DNA of 64,000 nucleotides from JBCCJA01 sp039045975 (GCA_039045975.1 JBCCJA010000013.1:7300-71299); one strand, 5' to 3'; shown: positions 1-9,253, counted from the first letter of the stretch. Notes: generated by a model not told the origin, from the letters alone. Numbers and translations are program-made.

Positions 1-1
1 G

Positions 2-466
2 GCCGTCGGGCGAATTAAGGCGGGCACGCAAGACAAATTATATCTCGGCAACCTCGACGCCGGACGTGACTGGGGGCACGCCCGCGACTACGCGGACGCG
101 ATGTGGCGGATCATGCAGGCCGAGACGCCGACCGATTACGTGATCGCGACCGGCGAGACGCACACCGTCCGCGAGTTCTGCGAGATCGCGTTCGCCCGCG
201 TCGGCCTGCCGCTCGCCTGGCGTGGCGAGGCGGAACGTGAAGTCGGGCTCGGGCCGGACGGCCGCGAACTGATCGCGATCGACCCGCGATATTATCGGCC
301 CGCCGAGGTCGACGTGCTGCTCGGTGACGCCTCGAAGGCGCGGGCCGAGCTCGGCTGGGAACCCCGGATCGATTTTGAAGAACTCGTCACGCGGATGACC
401 GACTCCGACGTCGAACTCGCGGCCCGGGAAGCGGACCGCGATCACGCGTCGCGGGGCGGCCGTTAG
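2..466 (+). CDS. gmd: GDP-mannose 4,6-dehydratase, C-terminal part (truncated by window edge)
   Basis: This is the 3' end of a short-chain dehydrogenase/reductase gene whose 5' part lies outside the window. The frame is open from base 2, so the first internal ATG (101) is not a start. The peptide contains GNLDAGRDWGHARDYADAMW and, further on, a segment beginning TGETHTVREFCEIAF; both are hallmarks of GDP-mannose 4,6-dehydratase. The enzyme converts GDP-mannose to GDP-4-keto-6-deoxymannose for fucose, rhamnose or perosamine-type surface sugars in the cytoplasm. About 154 residues are visible of a family size near 320-370. The stop codon overlaps the end of the convergent peptidase gene by 4 bp. 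Identification is by motif recognition and is firm. Confidence 0.93.
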   Translation, partial: AVGRIKAGTQDKLYLGNLDAGRDWGHARDYADAMWRIMQAETPTDYVIATGETHTVREFCEIAFARVGLPLAWRGEAEREVGLGPDGRELIAIDPRYYRPAEVDVLLGDASKARAELGWEPRIDFEELVTRMTDSDVELAAREADRDHASRGGR

Positions 467-1164
467 CGCTGTCGCGGCGTGGCCGGTTGTGTGAGCACGC
501 CGCGGATCAGTTGGTCGTTCGTGAAGCCGCGTCGGACCTCGCGCCCGGTGACGGACAGCAGGCTCGCCCGCGGAATGTCTTTCGCCGGGTTGTCGATCAC
601 GAGGGCGGCCCGCGTCTTCCACTGGACGAGGAAGCGTGCCGTCTGCGTGCGGACGTTGCCCCGCAGCGGGTCGGCCACGTAAACGTACCGCCCGTCGTAG
701 CCGCGATAGACCGCGAAGTGATCGTGTCCGTTGACGGTGATCGGGACGATCAGCGGAACCTTCGAGCCGACGAGTTCCGAGAACGTCAGGTCGGTCACGA
801 GCCCGTCGTAGCCGAGCTCCCCGGCGGCGTCCCGCAGGTCGGTGATCGCCAGCCCGTTGCGGACGCGGTCGGACCATTCGGCCGGCGAGAGCACGGCCGC
901 GACGGCGGCGAGCACGTCGGTCTCGGTGACGTCGTCCCGCCAGAAATAGCGGGCGACGGTCGCGACCGATGCCGCCCCGCAGGTGTAGTCCTGCCGCTGC
1001 ATCACGACGTTGCGCTCCCGCAGCGACTTATAGCTCGCTACGCCGACGGAGATGTTTCGGTCCGCATCGCGGACCGGCGGTGCCGCGACGGCCGCCCCCG
1101 CATGGGCACAAATTAAAGTCAGGACCGCGGCAACGGTTCTGCCCGAGTGACGATGCGTAAGCAC
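463..1164 (-). CDS. Secreted C39-like cysteine peptidase family protein
   Basis: The 233-residue protein starts at a GTG with AGGAG placed 8 nt upstream. It has a hydrophobic N-terminal stretch (about residues 10-28, ending in AVAAPP) that reads as a signal peptide. The segment QDYTCGAASVATV around Cys62, then NGHDHFAVYRG (His147/149) and VADP (Asp165), match the Cys-His-Asp triad of bacteriocin-processing C39 peptidases. Here the domain stands alone, without the ABC transporter seen in bacteriocin exporters. The substrate is unknown; standalone secreted C39 domains may be peptidases or peptide-binding proteins. No bacteriocin-like gene is visible next to it. Confidence 0.75.
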   Translation of the reverse strand: MLTHRHSGRTVAAVLTLICAHAGAAVAAPPVRDADRNISVGVASYKSLRERNVVMQRQDYTCGAASVATVARYFWRDDVTETDVLAAVAAVLSPAEWSDRVRNGLAITDLRDAAGELGYDGLVTDLTFSELVGSKVPLIVPITVNGHDHFAVYRGYDGRYVYVADPLRGNVRTQTARFLVQWKTRAALVIDNPAKDIPRASLLSVTGREVRRGFTNDQLIRGVLTQPATPRQR

Positions 1165-1220
1165 GACGAAGTCTCCTGCCGGCCGGGGCTCGGGCCGCGT
1201 GTTTCATTCCGGGCGGAAAC

Positions 1221-2600
1221 TCAATACGTCCAGGTGATACCGGTGAACGCCTCGGGCGAGTCGCGCGTCATCCCGATTTCGACGAACGGCTCGACGAGGT
1301 AGCAGTTGCGGAGGATCGTGACCGCGAAGCGGACGCCGATCGGCTCTTGGACGCTGCCCTCGATGCTGTCGCCGTCGACGTGGACCTCGGTGATGTACTG
1401 CCCGGCGACGCGACCGCTGAGCGTGACCCGGTCGTTGACCGCGAAACCGACGCCGAGCTGATAGAGGAATTGCGCACCGGGCTCGACTTCGAACGGGCCG
1501 AAGTTCCGCGTGAAGCGGTGCCGGCTGCCGAGGCCGTAGAAAACGACGACCGGGTCGTATGTGTGAATGAACAGCAGATCCCAACGCAACGCCGCGAAGT
1601 CGTCGCCGAGGTTGAGCGCGGTCGTGCCGGAGAAAGCGTCGAAGAAGTCCGCGTCGCTCGTCGGCACCGTCCCGGCGACGGTGAAGACAACGTCGGGGTT
1701 GTTGTCACAGCCGTTGCCGCGGTGCAGGTGGATATTGAGCCCTAGGTCGAGGTCGCCGATCCCGCCCCCGTTGGTCGAATCGTCGAACGCGCCCGGGAAC
1801 GCGACGTCGGTCTGGGCCCAGCCGACCGGCAGCGACGCGAACATCTGCACGCGATCGGTCAAGCCGTACCGGACCGCCAGCGGCGAGAGCAGCAGTCGGC
1901 CGCGGGCCCGATTCTCTCCCAGCGTCGTTCCGAAGACGGCCGGGACGTCTTCTTCGAAGATCGCGTAACCGAGCCCGAAGTCGAACTGCGACTCGCCCCG
2001 TTCGAGCAAAACCGACTGCTGCCGCAGGAACTGCAAGTTCCCGTCGGCCGGCGGCGCCGGGCCGAGCGGCTCGCTGAGGGGGGCGGGCCGGGTCGCGACC
2101 GGCGGCGGAGGGATGTCGAACGGGGACGGCGTGAAGGCCGGATCGACGATCGGCTCGGGCGTGTATGCCGGCGGCTGAGGCGGCACATCGTCCGAGACGG
2201 CGGGCCCCGCGGGCGCGGGCGGGACGTCGGCCGTGTCCGTCTCAAGGTCGACCGGCGATGAATTTACCGCGGCCGCTTCGACTTCGTCCGCTGAAGGACT
2301 TTGAACCGCGGCGTTTTCTAAATTAAGCCGCGGGACGTCTTCGTTAGTGGGGTCGACCTCGGGATCGTCGTTATCGAATTCGATCGGTGACGAGTTCTTG
2401 GGTGTAGCCGCCACGTCGGCGTCGAGTGCGTCGTCACCCGTCGTGATATTATCTGCGGTTTCAACAGCGGCCTCCGCCGCCTCGTCGACGAAAGAGACCG
2501 GGGTCGCGAGCAGCGTCTCCGCAACGACCTCCCCCGACGAGAAGGATGCGGCGGTGATCGCGACGGCGGCGGCGTACCGGGCGGCGGCAGTGACGGGCAT
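1221..2600 (-). CDS. Outer-membrane beta-barrel protein with long acidic/proline-rich N-terminal linker
   Basis: The frame is open to a possible start at 2705, but the first 35 residues are Arg-rich. The ATG at 2600 gives a clean signal peptide (MPVTAAARYAAAVAITAASF), so that start is chosen, giving 459 residues. After the signal comes about 170 residues rich in Ala, Asp, Glu and Pro, then about 250 residues of alternating aromatic/polar pattern with motifs such as RYGLTDRVQMFASLPVGW and a C-terminal aromatic residue (WTY). This resembles transporter-type barrels such as the MetA/phenol-degradation family. It is transcribed divergently from another outer-membrane protein gene at 3013. Family placement is tentative; the envelope location is well supported. 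Confidence 0.65.
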   Translation of the reverse strand: MPVTAAARYAAAVAITAASFSSGEVVAETLLATPVSFVDEAAEAAVETADNITTGDDALDADVAATPKNSSPIEFDNDDPEVDPTNEDVPRLNLENAAVQSPSADEVEAAAVNSSPVDLETDTADVPPAPAGPAVSDDVPPQPPAYTPEPIVDPAFTPSPFDIPPPPVATRPAPLSEPLGPAPPADGNLQFLRQQSVLLERGESQFDFGLGYAIFEEDVPAVFGTTLGENRARGRLLLSPLAVRYGLTDRVQMFASLPVGWAQTDVAFPGAFDDSTNGGGIGDLDLGLNIHLHRGNGCDNNPDVVFTVAGTVPTSDADFFDAFSGTTALNLGDDFAALRWDLLFIHTYDPVVVFYGLGSRHRFTRNFGPFEVEPGAQFLYQLGVGFAVNDRVTLSGRVAGQYITEVHVDGDSIEGSVQEPIGVRFAVTILRNCYLVEPFVEIGMTRDSPEAFTGITWTY

Positions 2601-3012
2601 GGCTGTGGGCGTCCGACGAACGTCGCGGGCGGCTGGGGCACGACTGCGTCGCGTGACCCGTCTCCGTCGGCTTTTCACCGACTTAGCCCGACATCGTCGC
2701 GTCATACGGCGAGGCGACCGTCCGACGGCCGCGTCCGGCCGTGGTTACCTCGGTCACGCGCGGGTCGTGACGGGAATTCGTTCACGACCCAAACCCTCGC
2801 GACCGAACCGACGAAGCGCGTGACGGTTCGTCCGAAAATGACCCCGCCGAAAACGGCCCGGCCGGCCGATCGCCCGGAAGACACCGCGGCCGGCCGTCGC
2901 CGTCGGCCGAATGAAGACCGCAGGCCCGGGAAAGGAACCACGGGCCGTCCGCCTATCCGCCCCGCACGGCGTCACGGAAGACCGAACCCCGCTCGACCGA
3001 ATTAAGAACGCC
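2601..3012. other. Intergenic region between two divergent outer-membrane protein genes
   Basis: About 410 bp lie between the chosen start codons of the two divergent barrel protein genes, so both promoters should be here. No sigma-70 or sigma-54 consensus stands out, and no gene with convincing coding character is present. Reading frames that run through it are Arg/Pro-rich and look like out-of-frame GC-rich DNA. Confidence 0.5.
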
Positions 3013-4050
3013 ATGAAGCTCTTAACTAAATTCCTCGCGGGGGCGGCGATGATCGCGTCTGCCGGCGGGCCTGCCGTCGCCGGGTCGATCGACGGCTTCG
3101 TAGATGCTATCGATGAGGCGATCTTCGACAACATCTTCGACTTCGGCTGCTGCGCCGAACGCGATTGCGGCACGTCGTGGATCGGCGGCGTCGAGGCGAC
3201 GTTCTTCGACGTCGAAGCGGACGGCAGCGGCGTGGTGTCGATCTCGACCGGCCCGCTCGGCAACCTGACGCGGACGGTCGGGACCGACCTGTCCGACTTC
3301 CACGCCGGCCCGCGAGTCTGGTTCGGTGCCGAGAAGGCCGACTGGCAGATCGTCGCCCGCTACTGGGATTTCGACGCCGGCAGCGAAGGCGGATTCGACT
3401 TCGCCGCGATCGGCCCGGTCGCGTCGAACAGCACCGGGCTCGACCTGCTGACGGTCGATCTCGAGGTCGCACGGAAGTTCGACCTGTTCCACTGCGACGA
3501 CGCCCGCCTGTTCTTCGGGGCCCGCTATGCCGAGTTCGACGTCGGCGCCGCGATCGCGACCCGTGAAGTCATCAACACGACGACGATCAACGCGCTGGCG
3601 GCGGCGAACACCGCCTTCTCCGGTCCGGGCCTGACGTTCGGCGGGTCGGGCGTTTACCCGATCGGCTGCCACGGCTTCGAACTGTTTTGGGCCGGCCGGG
3701 GATCGGTCATCTTCGGCGACTCGGCCGCTTCGGCGTTGACGGCGATCACCGCGGTCAACCCGATCGGCAGGGCCGACACGCTGAACTTCGCGACCGGCCA
3801 CGCCGACGACGACGTCTTCGTGACCGAGATCCAAATCGGTGCCCAGTACCGGCGACCGCTCCGCTGCGTCGACGCGACCGTCTTTATCCGCGGTGCGTTC
3901 GAGTATCAGCATTGGACCGCCGACGAAGGGTTCGCGGTGTCGGCTTCGTTCGCGAACACGACCGACGCGTCGGCGACCGCGACCGCGCTGGCAGGCGGGG
4001 TCGACATCGACCTGGTCGGTTTCGTCGTCGGCGCCGGGCTGAACTGGTAA
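3013..4050 (+). CDS. Lpg1974-type pore-forming outer-membrane protein
   Basis: The start chosen is the ATG at 3013, giving a signal peptide (MKLLTKFLAGAAMIASA...AVAG) and a 345-residue protein; an in-frame ATG at 2911 would add an implausible Arg/Pro-rich leader. The mature protein contains WIGGVEATFFDVEADG and GPRVWFGAEKADWQIVARYWDF, patterns of the Lpg1974 family of beta-barrel proteins common in Planctomycetota, and it ends in an aromatic residue (LNW). Cys-Cys pairs near residue 40 (FGCCAERDCG) may form a disulfide near the N-terminus of the barrel. A perfect inverted repeat follows directly after the stop codon. Confidence 0.7.
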   Translation: MKLLTKFLAGAAMIASAGGPAVAGSIDGFVDAIDEAIFDNIFDFGCCAERDCGTSWIGGVEATFFDVEADGSGVVSISTGPLGNLTRTVGTDLSDFHAGPRVWFGAEKADWQIVARYWDFDAGSEGGFDFAAIGPVASNSTGLDLLTVDLEVARKFDLFHCDDARLFFGARYAEFDVGAAIATREVINTTTINALAAANTAFSGPGLTFGGSGVYPIGCHGFELFWAGRGSVIFGDSAASALTAITAVNPIGRADTLNFATGHADDDVFVTEIQIGAQYRRPLRCVDATVFIRGAFEYQHWTADEGFAVSASFANTTDASATATALAGGVDIDLVGFVVGAGLNW

Positions 4051-4055
4051 CGAAA

Positions 4056-4082
4056 AAGGGCGTCGGCACTGCCGACGCCCTT
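4056..4082. terminator. Bidirectional hairpin between convergent genes
   Basis: A perfect 13-bp inverted repeat (AAGGGCGTCGGCA and its complement, one base between) starts 6 bp after the stop of the outer-membrane protein gene. It lies before the end of the convergent gene at 4144. A-rich sequence precedes it and only two T follow, so it is a better terminator for the minus strand than for the plus strand. Confidence 0.6.
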
Positions 4083-4143
4083 CCGCGGTTCTAAGCGTTT
4101 TCCATGACGGCTCCTGTCGTGCCCGACGGGATCCGTCGGCGGA

Positions 4144-4548
4144 TCAGAAGCCGCCGCCGGCCGAGAAGCCGCCGGCCGAGAACGTGCCCAGCGGGCTGTT
4201 GGCGAACGAGATGTTGCCCTGGGCGCCGAACAGCTGACCGAAGCCGACCGAGGTGTTGAACGACTCGGCCCGACCGACGACGGTCGTCTGCGACGGGGGC
4301 GGGCCCTCGAAGCGCGGACCGCCGCCGCCGGTCCGGAAGGTCCGGAACGCCCGGGTCGCGGCGAATGAATAACCGAACGCGAAGCCGCCCTTACCGCGGA
4401 TTTGGTCGGCGGCCGCTTCGTTCATCACGCGGGCCGAGCCGAGGCCCATCGAGGCGAGCCGGCCGCGGCCGATCTCTCCGGCGTCGGCCGAGGCACCGAA
4501 AGCACACACCGCCGCGAGCGTCGCGGCACCGATCACGTTACGAATCAT
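4144..4548 (-). CDS. Small secreted Gly/Phe-rich protein of unknown function
   Basis: The 134-residue protein has a clear signal peptide (MIRNVIGAATLAAVCAFGASADA). The mature part is rich in Gly, Phe and Ser, with FAFGYSFAATRAFRTFRTGG in the middle and a C-terminal FSAGGFSAGGGF repeat. No enzymatic motif is visible and I do not recognise the family. A weak GGGACA lies upstream of the ATG. Its codon use matches neighbouring genes. Confidence 0.55.
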   Translation of the reverse strand: MIRNVIGAATLAAVCAFGASADAGEIGRGRLASMGLGSARVMNEAAADQIRGKGGFAFGYSFAATRAFRTFRTGGGGPRFEGPPPSQTTVVGRAESFNTSVGFGQLFGAQGNISFANSPLGTFSAGGFSAGGGF

Positions 4549-4896
4549 CTGTTGTCCCGTTTGTCATTTCGGAGGAGCCGCCACGACGAAGTCCCCGACG
4601 GACCGCCTCAGTGCGACGCCCCCGTGATAGGGACCGGGACGGGGCGTTGGGAACAGGCCCGAAAACTTTTCCCGACCGCCCGACCTCCGCGACCGGTCGG
4701 GTCTGACTAATCGGTGCGACCCGCAAGCAGGTCTGCCCGCAACCGCACGGGAAGGTCGGATCGGGACGAACGGCCCTAAAAACGCTCGTGGTTTGATCCG
4801 TCCGACGGCGGTCTCCCGGCGTCACCGAATGCTGCCGATCAGGAGAAAATCACACTCACCGGGTCATCGGACGTCTCCGTGTCGGCCACCGCGGCG
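4549..4896. other. Gene-free interval, 348 bp
   Basis: The interval lies upstream of the small secreted protein gene and downstream of the stop of the DUF900 hydrolase, both on the minus strand. It should hold the promoter of the former. Frames through it have no coding character, and no riboswitch, tRNA or repeat was recognised. Confidence 0.5.
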
Positions 4897-5976
4897 TCAG
4901 GGCGACACGGCCCGCGGCCTGCGGCGTCTCGTCGTCCGCCGCCGCGGCGGTCGGTGCAGACGGAAGTGATTCCAGTGCGGGGCATATTCGCGGTTCAACT
5001 CCGACGAATCGACGGCAGAACCCCGCAGCATGGCGGCAATATCTGCGGCGACCGTCGCGTCGCTCCAGGCGTAGTCGTGCTCGGTGACCCCGCGGACCAC
5101 CCGCGAACAGTCGACGAGTGAGATCTTCGCGTGCAGCGTCCGCGGTGCGGCGGGGCCCGCCGCGCCGAGGCGGTCGGGATGGCCCTTCGTCACGTCGCTG
5201 ACCTGCAGGGCCCGATCGCCCCGATTGAAATAAACGTGGACGCGTTTGGCGGTTTCCGGCAATCGCGCGAGTTTCTCGACGACTGCGAACGCGTCTTCGT
5301 CCTCGTCGGCGGCGGCCAAAATGATATCCCCGAAAATCCGCGGCAGGGACCGCGGCGTCCAGGACGTCATTTCTTGCAGGGCATTCCGGAGGACATAGCA
5401 GCCCATGCTGTGGGCGAGCAGATGGACCTCACGCTCGCACCGAACGCCGTCCTCAACCGACCGTAAAGATCTTAAAAATCCGATGAACTTCTTAATGGCC
5501 CGGGCCATCGCGGCCCCGGAGATCTGCGCGTGCAGGCGGTCGTTCTGATACTTGAGCAGCTCGCCCTGTGACGGCCAGGTAAAAAGGACGACTTCGACGT
5601 TAGCGGCCGCGTAAGTTTTGCTCAGACGGGCGGCCCACCGGACCGCTTCTTGGAACGACACGTTGAACCCGTGGACGCCGATTAGGACGTCACGGCTGTT
5701 ATCCGCCATCCGCGTGCGAAGCTCCTCGAACACACAGTACGAGCCAAGCCGCTGTCGGCCGACGGGCGGGTCACGACGGACCTCGAGAGAGACCGCCCCC
5801 TTCGCGGAAACCGTGGCCTTCCCGAACCGAAGATCGGCGACGCCCTCGCCTCCGTCTCGTGTCACCTTCGCGAAGTCACCGCCGAAGTCGTCCGGCCCGA
5901 TCTGTCGATTAGGCCGTCGGTTCGTCGCAAAATAGATCGTGGTCACGAGACGCTCACTTGTTGCACAAACGTGCAT
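4897..5976 (-). CDS. DUF900-family alpha/beta hydrolase
   Basis: The 359-residue protein begins with the segment TTIYFATNRRPN, typical of DUF900 proteins. It has the fold motifs in order: DVLIGVHGFNVSF (oxyanion region, about 96-108), FTWPSQGELLKY (131-142) and the nucleophile elbow LLAHSMG with Ser190. These serine hydrolases are poorly characterised cytoplasmic or periplasmic esterase/lipase-like enzymes. No signal peptide is visible. The start is uncertain: the first ATG or a GTG ten codons later (VTTIYFATN), and neither has a strong ribosome site. The C-terminal tail is very Arg-rich (RPPRRRTTRRRRPRA) and could bind nucleic acid or simply be disordered. Confidence 0.8.
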   Translation of the reverse strand: MHVCATSERLVTTIYFATNRRPNRQIGPDDFGGDFAKVTRDGGEGVADLRFGKATVSAKGAVSLEVRRDPPVGRQRLGSYCVFEELRTRMADNSRDVLIGVHGFNVSFQEAVRWAARLSKTYAAANVEVVLFTWPSQGELLKYQNDRLHAQISGAAMARAIKKFIGFLRSLRSVEDGVRCEREVHLLAHSMGCYVLRNALQEMTSWTPRSLPRIFGDIILAAADEDEDAFAVVEKLARLPETAKRVHVYFNRGDRALQVSDVTKGHPDRLGAAGPAAPRTLHAKISLVDCSRVVRGVTEHDYAWSDATVAADIAAMLRGSAVDSSELNREYAPHWNHFRLHRPPRRRTTRRRRPRAVSP

Positions 5977-6059
5977 TTTCGAGTGCGTCCGCCTCGTGCC
6001 AAGACCGTACGAATTTACCGGTGATCTTCGCGATGACCGGGCCTGGTGCGGCGGCAGGC

Positions 6060-7067
6060 TTACAACGCCAGCCGTTCCGCCTTCCGCGGTCGCGTCATCA
6101 GTGTGTGGACCGCCTTATCGGCCGGCTTGCCGCCGAACAGGACGGCGTCGACTTCGGTGATGATCGGGGCGTCGAGGTCTTCGCGGTCGGCGAGCTCTTT
6201 CACGCCGCGGGCCGTCGGGACGCCTTCGGCGACGGTGTGCATCGAGGCGAGAATCTCGTCGATCGGCTCGCCCTTGCCGAGCCGTTCGCCGACGCCCCGG
6301 TTCCGGCTGTGGCCGCTGAAGCAGGTCGTCATCAGGTCGCCGACGCCGGCCAGACCGTGGAACGTCTCCGACTCGGCCCCGAGGTGCGTGCCGACGCGGG
6401 TGATCTCGACGACGCCGCGGGACACGAGCGTGCTCTTCGCATTGTCGCCGAGGCCGAGGCCGTCGCAGATCCCGGCGGCGATCGCGATCACGTTCTTCAG
6501 CCCGCCGGCGAGCTCGGCCCCGACGAGGTCGCGGTGCGTGTAGATGCGGAAGCGGTCGGTGCTGAGGGCGTGCTGGACGCGTTCGGCGAGGCTGACGTCG
6601 CCGCTGGCGGCGACGACGGCGGTCGGCATGCGGCCGGCGATCTCTTCGGCATGACTCGGCCCGGCGAGGGCGACGACGCCGACGTCGCCGAGGACCTCGT
6701 GCACGACCTCGCTCGGCCGCAGAGACGTCTCCGACTCGATGCCCTTGATGACGCTGACGACCGGGGCGTTGTCGGGGATCCGGTCGGCGAGCCCTTCGAG
6801 ACAGCCTCGGAGCTGCTGGCAGGGTACGGCGGCGACGATCAGGCCGGCGCCGTCGAGCGCCGCGGCCGCGTCGGCCGTCACGGTAATCGCGTCGTCGAGG
6901 CGTGAGTGGGGCAGGTAACGGTCGTTGACCCGTGTGCGGGCGATCGTCTCGGCGGCGTCCGCGTCGCGGACCCACAGGCGGACGTCTTGCTCGCCGTGCG
7001 TCGCGGCGAGGACGGCACAGGCCGAGCCCATCGCGCCGCCGCCCAAGATCGCGATCCGCTCGGTCAT
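6060..7067 (-). CDS. gpsA: NAD(P)H-dependent glycerol-3-phosphate dehydrogenase
   Basis: The enzyme reduces dihydroxyacetone phosphate to sn-glycerol 3-phosphate, the backbone precursor of phospholipids, in the cytoplasm. The ATG at 7067 gives 335 residues, the normal family length, and begins directly with the Rossmann motif MTERIAILGGGAMGSACA; the open frame upstream to 7322 is discounted. Further hallmarks are VVSVIKGIE, VALAGPSHAEEI, the catalytic-lysine region AGGLKNVIAIAAG, and GVGDLMTTCFSGHSRNRGVG. It lies 83 bp upstream of the DUF900 hydrolase on the same strand and is divergent from the small gene at 7237. Confidence 0.95.
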   Translation of the reverse strand: MTERIAILGGGAMGSACAVLAATHGEQDVRLWVRDADAAETIARTRVNDRYLPHSRLDDAITVTADAAAALDGAGLIVAAVPCQQLRGCLEGLADRIPDNAPVVSVIKGIESETSLRPSEVVHEVLGDVGVVALAGPSHAEEIAGRMPTAVVAASGDVSLAERVQHALSTDRFRIYTHRDLVGAELAGGLKNVIAIAAGICDGLGLGDNAKSTLVSRGVVEITRVGTHLGAESETFHGLAGVGDLMTTCFSGHSRNRGVGERLGKGEPIDEILASMHTVAEGVPTARGVKELADREDLDAPIITEVDAVLFGGKPADKAVHTLMTRPRKAERLAL

Positions 7068-7236
7068 CGGGCGTCGTGTCGTGCTCGTGGTGGATCGATC
7101 GGAATATCCCGCACGACCGGGCCGCCGTCGTCGGCCGAACGGCCCGGCGGCGGCGTGAACGAGTCGAACGAGACTTACGTTTGCGTGACGCACGGCCGCC
7201 GCCGCTCGGCCCGGCCGCCCGCAGCCTCCGTGACCC

Positions 7237-7500
7237 GTGAGCGTACCGATGCTTGAAACGGCTGAACAGAATCCGCAGGCGGCCGCCGGGCCGATGGCCT
7301 TCGTCGACCGCCGCGAGGGCAACGTCGGCCGGGACGGCGGCGAGCGTCGTCAGTTCGCGAACGGCTACGCCGCGGAGCGTCCCGAGGTCCGTGAGCTCGG
7401 CGAGGCGATCGACCGCTACAAGGCGAGCCGCCGCCGCCGCTTCATCACCGCCGCCGAGCTGTACGACGTGATCGCCGGCCTCGGCTACACCAAGGGCTGA
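7237..7500 (+). CDS. Small conserved-looking hypothetical protein
   Basis: The protein has 87 residues from the GTG at 7237, or 83 from the ATG at 7249. It is hydrophilic with no signal peptide. The C-terminal half reads RPEVRELGEAIDRYKASRRR, then RRFITAAELYDVIAGLGYTKG. The basic patch followed by a helix and LGY.K ending is a pattern I associate with short planctomycete proteins of unknown function. GC content and the regular charge pattern support it being coding. It may bind nucleic acid, but that is a guess. Confidence 0.55.
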   Translation: MSVPMLETAEQNPQAAAGPMAFVDRREGNVGRDGGERRQFANGYAAERPEVRELGEAIDRYKASRRRRFITAAELYDVIAGLGYTKG

Positions 7501-7584
7501 GTGCGTACGCGGGAATCGCGTACAGAGCCGTGCCCGCTTTCCGGGCGGGCCCCGCACCGCCCGAGGCGAGTGCTCGGGACGAGA

Positions 7585-7614
7585 AATTCGGCAGGCGGGG
7601 GCCTGCCCTACGAC
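7585..7614. repeat. Solo REP palindrome (copy R1)
   Basis: The core GGCAGGCGGGGGCCTGCC is flanked by AATTC and CTACGACT. The whole 30-bp unit recurs identically at 63199-63229, and its core matches the palindromes bordering the RAYT transposase gene at 46.7-47.4 kb. Confidence 0.75.
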
Positions 7615-7716
7615 TTGTGTTCCGCGGGCTCGTGTCGCGTTTCTCTCGGGCTTAGCCGGTCTTTCCTGCCTTCCGCGGGGTTACTCTCCGCAGACGACCC
7701 GACTGCGGAGTGACCC

Positions 7717-9156
7717 GTGCGCTACTTGATTCTCCTGTGCGGCTTTCTGTGCGTGACGCCGGCCGCGTCGGCCGACGAACGCCCGAACATCGTCTTCATG
7801 CTCGCCGACGATCAGAGCTGGGACGGCACGTCGGTCGCGATGCACCCCGACGTGACTGTCTCGAAGAACGCGCTGATCCAGACACCGAATCTGGAGCGGT
7901 TCGCGACGCAGGGCATGCGATTCTCGGCGGCGTACGCGCCGGCCCCGATGTGCGCCCCGACGCGGTGCAGCCTGCAGCTCGGCATGGGCCCGGCGGCGAC
8001 GGGATGGACTAAGCCGGGGCACGCGGCGCGGGCCTCGGCGGGCTATCGGCTCGTCCCGCCGCAGACGCTGCGGACGCTCGACCCGGCGACGACGACGGTC
8101 GCGGAACTGCTCCGCTCCGCCGGGTACGCGACGGCCCACTTCGGGAAGTGGCACTTGCAGGGAGGCGGCCCGGAACAGCACGGGTACGACGTCAGCGACG
8201 GGAACATCGGCAATGAAGCCGCCGACCGCTTCAAGGATCCGAACCCGGCCGACATCTTCGGGATGGCGTCCCGGACCGAAGAGTTCATGGCGGCGAGTCA
8301 GCGGGCCGGGAAGCCCTTCTTCGTCCAACTGTCGTGGCTCGCGTTGCACGGGCCCCAGGGCGCGACGCGGGCGAACGTCGAGAAGTACCGCCGGCTGGGC
8401 GCACGCTCGCCCGAGCGGTCCGCGCTGGCCGAAGACCTCGACGCCGGCGCCGGCCGCGTGATCGACGCCGTCGACCGGCTCGGCCTCGGCCGCAACACCT
8501 ACGTAATTTATTACTCCGACAACGGCGGCGGGGGCGTGCTGACGGGCGGGAAGGGGTCGCTGTACGAGGGCGGGATCCGCATGCCGCTGATCGTCCGTGG
8601 GCCGGGCGTCGCCGCCGGGTCGTGGTGCCACGTGCCGGTCACCGGCGTCGATTTCTTCCCGACGTTCTGCGAGTGGGCCGGCGTCCCGACCGCCCGACTG
8701 CCGTCGCGGCTGGAAGGCGGCAGCATCGCGTCGCTGCTGACGGACAACGGGCAGGGCGAAGTCGACCGGGCCCGCGAGGGGCTGCTGTTCCACTTCCCGC
8801 ACTACCAGGGCCGCAACACGCCGCACTCGGCGTTAATCCTCGACGGCATGAAGGGGCTGTACGACTACGAGAACTCGCGGTTCCGCCTGTTCGACCTGAC
8901 GGCCGACCTCGGCGAACAACGCGACCTCGCGTCGGCCCGCCCCGCCGAAGCGGCCCTGATGCAGGGATTGCTGGAGCAATATCTGCGTGAAGACGGTGCG
9001 GGCCTGCCGGTGATGAACTCCCAGTACGACCCGGTGAAGGCGGCCGCGTCGGCCCAAAGCCGCGGGCCGCGGTCACGGACCGAAGGTCGCACGCGTCCGG
9101 GACAAGGCCCGGGCCCCGAACGCCGCCGCGGCCGCCCGGGCCGCCGGCAGGGCTGA
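7717..9156 (+). CDS. Secreted arylsulfatase-family sulfatase
   Basis: The gene starts at a GTG at 7717, giving a signal peptide (VRYLILLCGFLCVTPAASA) and 479 residues. The mature protein begins ERPNIVFMLADDQSWDG, with the metal-binding Asp pair. The formylglycine site is CAPTRCSLQLG with Cys79, followed by HFGKWHL (catalytic Lys/His). It would hydrolyse sulfate esters, probably of algal or mucin polysaccharides, after export. Two details differ from the textbook motif: Thr replaces Ser/Pro at position +3, and the motif ends LG rather than TG. The last 40 residues are Arg/Gly-rich and low complexity. It is not operonic with ychF downstream (97 bp gap). Confidence 0.9.
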   Translation: MRYLILLCGFLCVTPAASADERPNIVFMLADDQSWDGTSVAMHPDVTVSKNALIQTPNLERFATQGMRFSAAYAPAPMCAPTRCSLQLGMGPAATGWTKPGHAARASAGYRLVPPQTLRTLDPATTTVAELLRSAGYATAHFGKWHLQGGGPEQHGYDVSDGNIGNEAADRFKDPNPADIFGMASRTEEFMAASQRAGKPFFVQLSWLALHGPQGATRANVEKYRRLGARSPERSALAEDLDAGAGRVIDAVDRLGLGRNTYVIYYSDNGGGGVLTGGKGSLYEGGIRMPLIVRGPGVAAGSWCHVPVTGVDFFPTFCEWAGVPTARLPSRLEGGSIASLLTDNGQGEVDRAREGLLFHFPHYQGRNTPHSALILDGMKGLYDYENSRFRLFDLTADLGEQRDLASARPAEAALMQGLLEQYLREDGAGLPVMNSQYDPVKAAASAQSRGPRSRTEGRTRPGQGPGPERRRGRPGRRQG

Positions 9157-9253
9157 GTGCCGTCGGGCCGGCTCTCGTTCGGTTCTACGTCGCGTGTCGA
9201 TCGGTCGGCGGCCCGCTAAGGTGTCGCGCGTCGTGACACGAGCGGAATGACCC

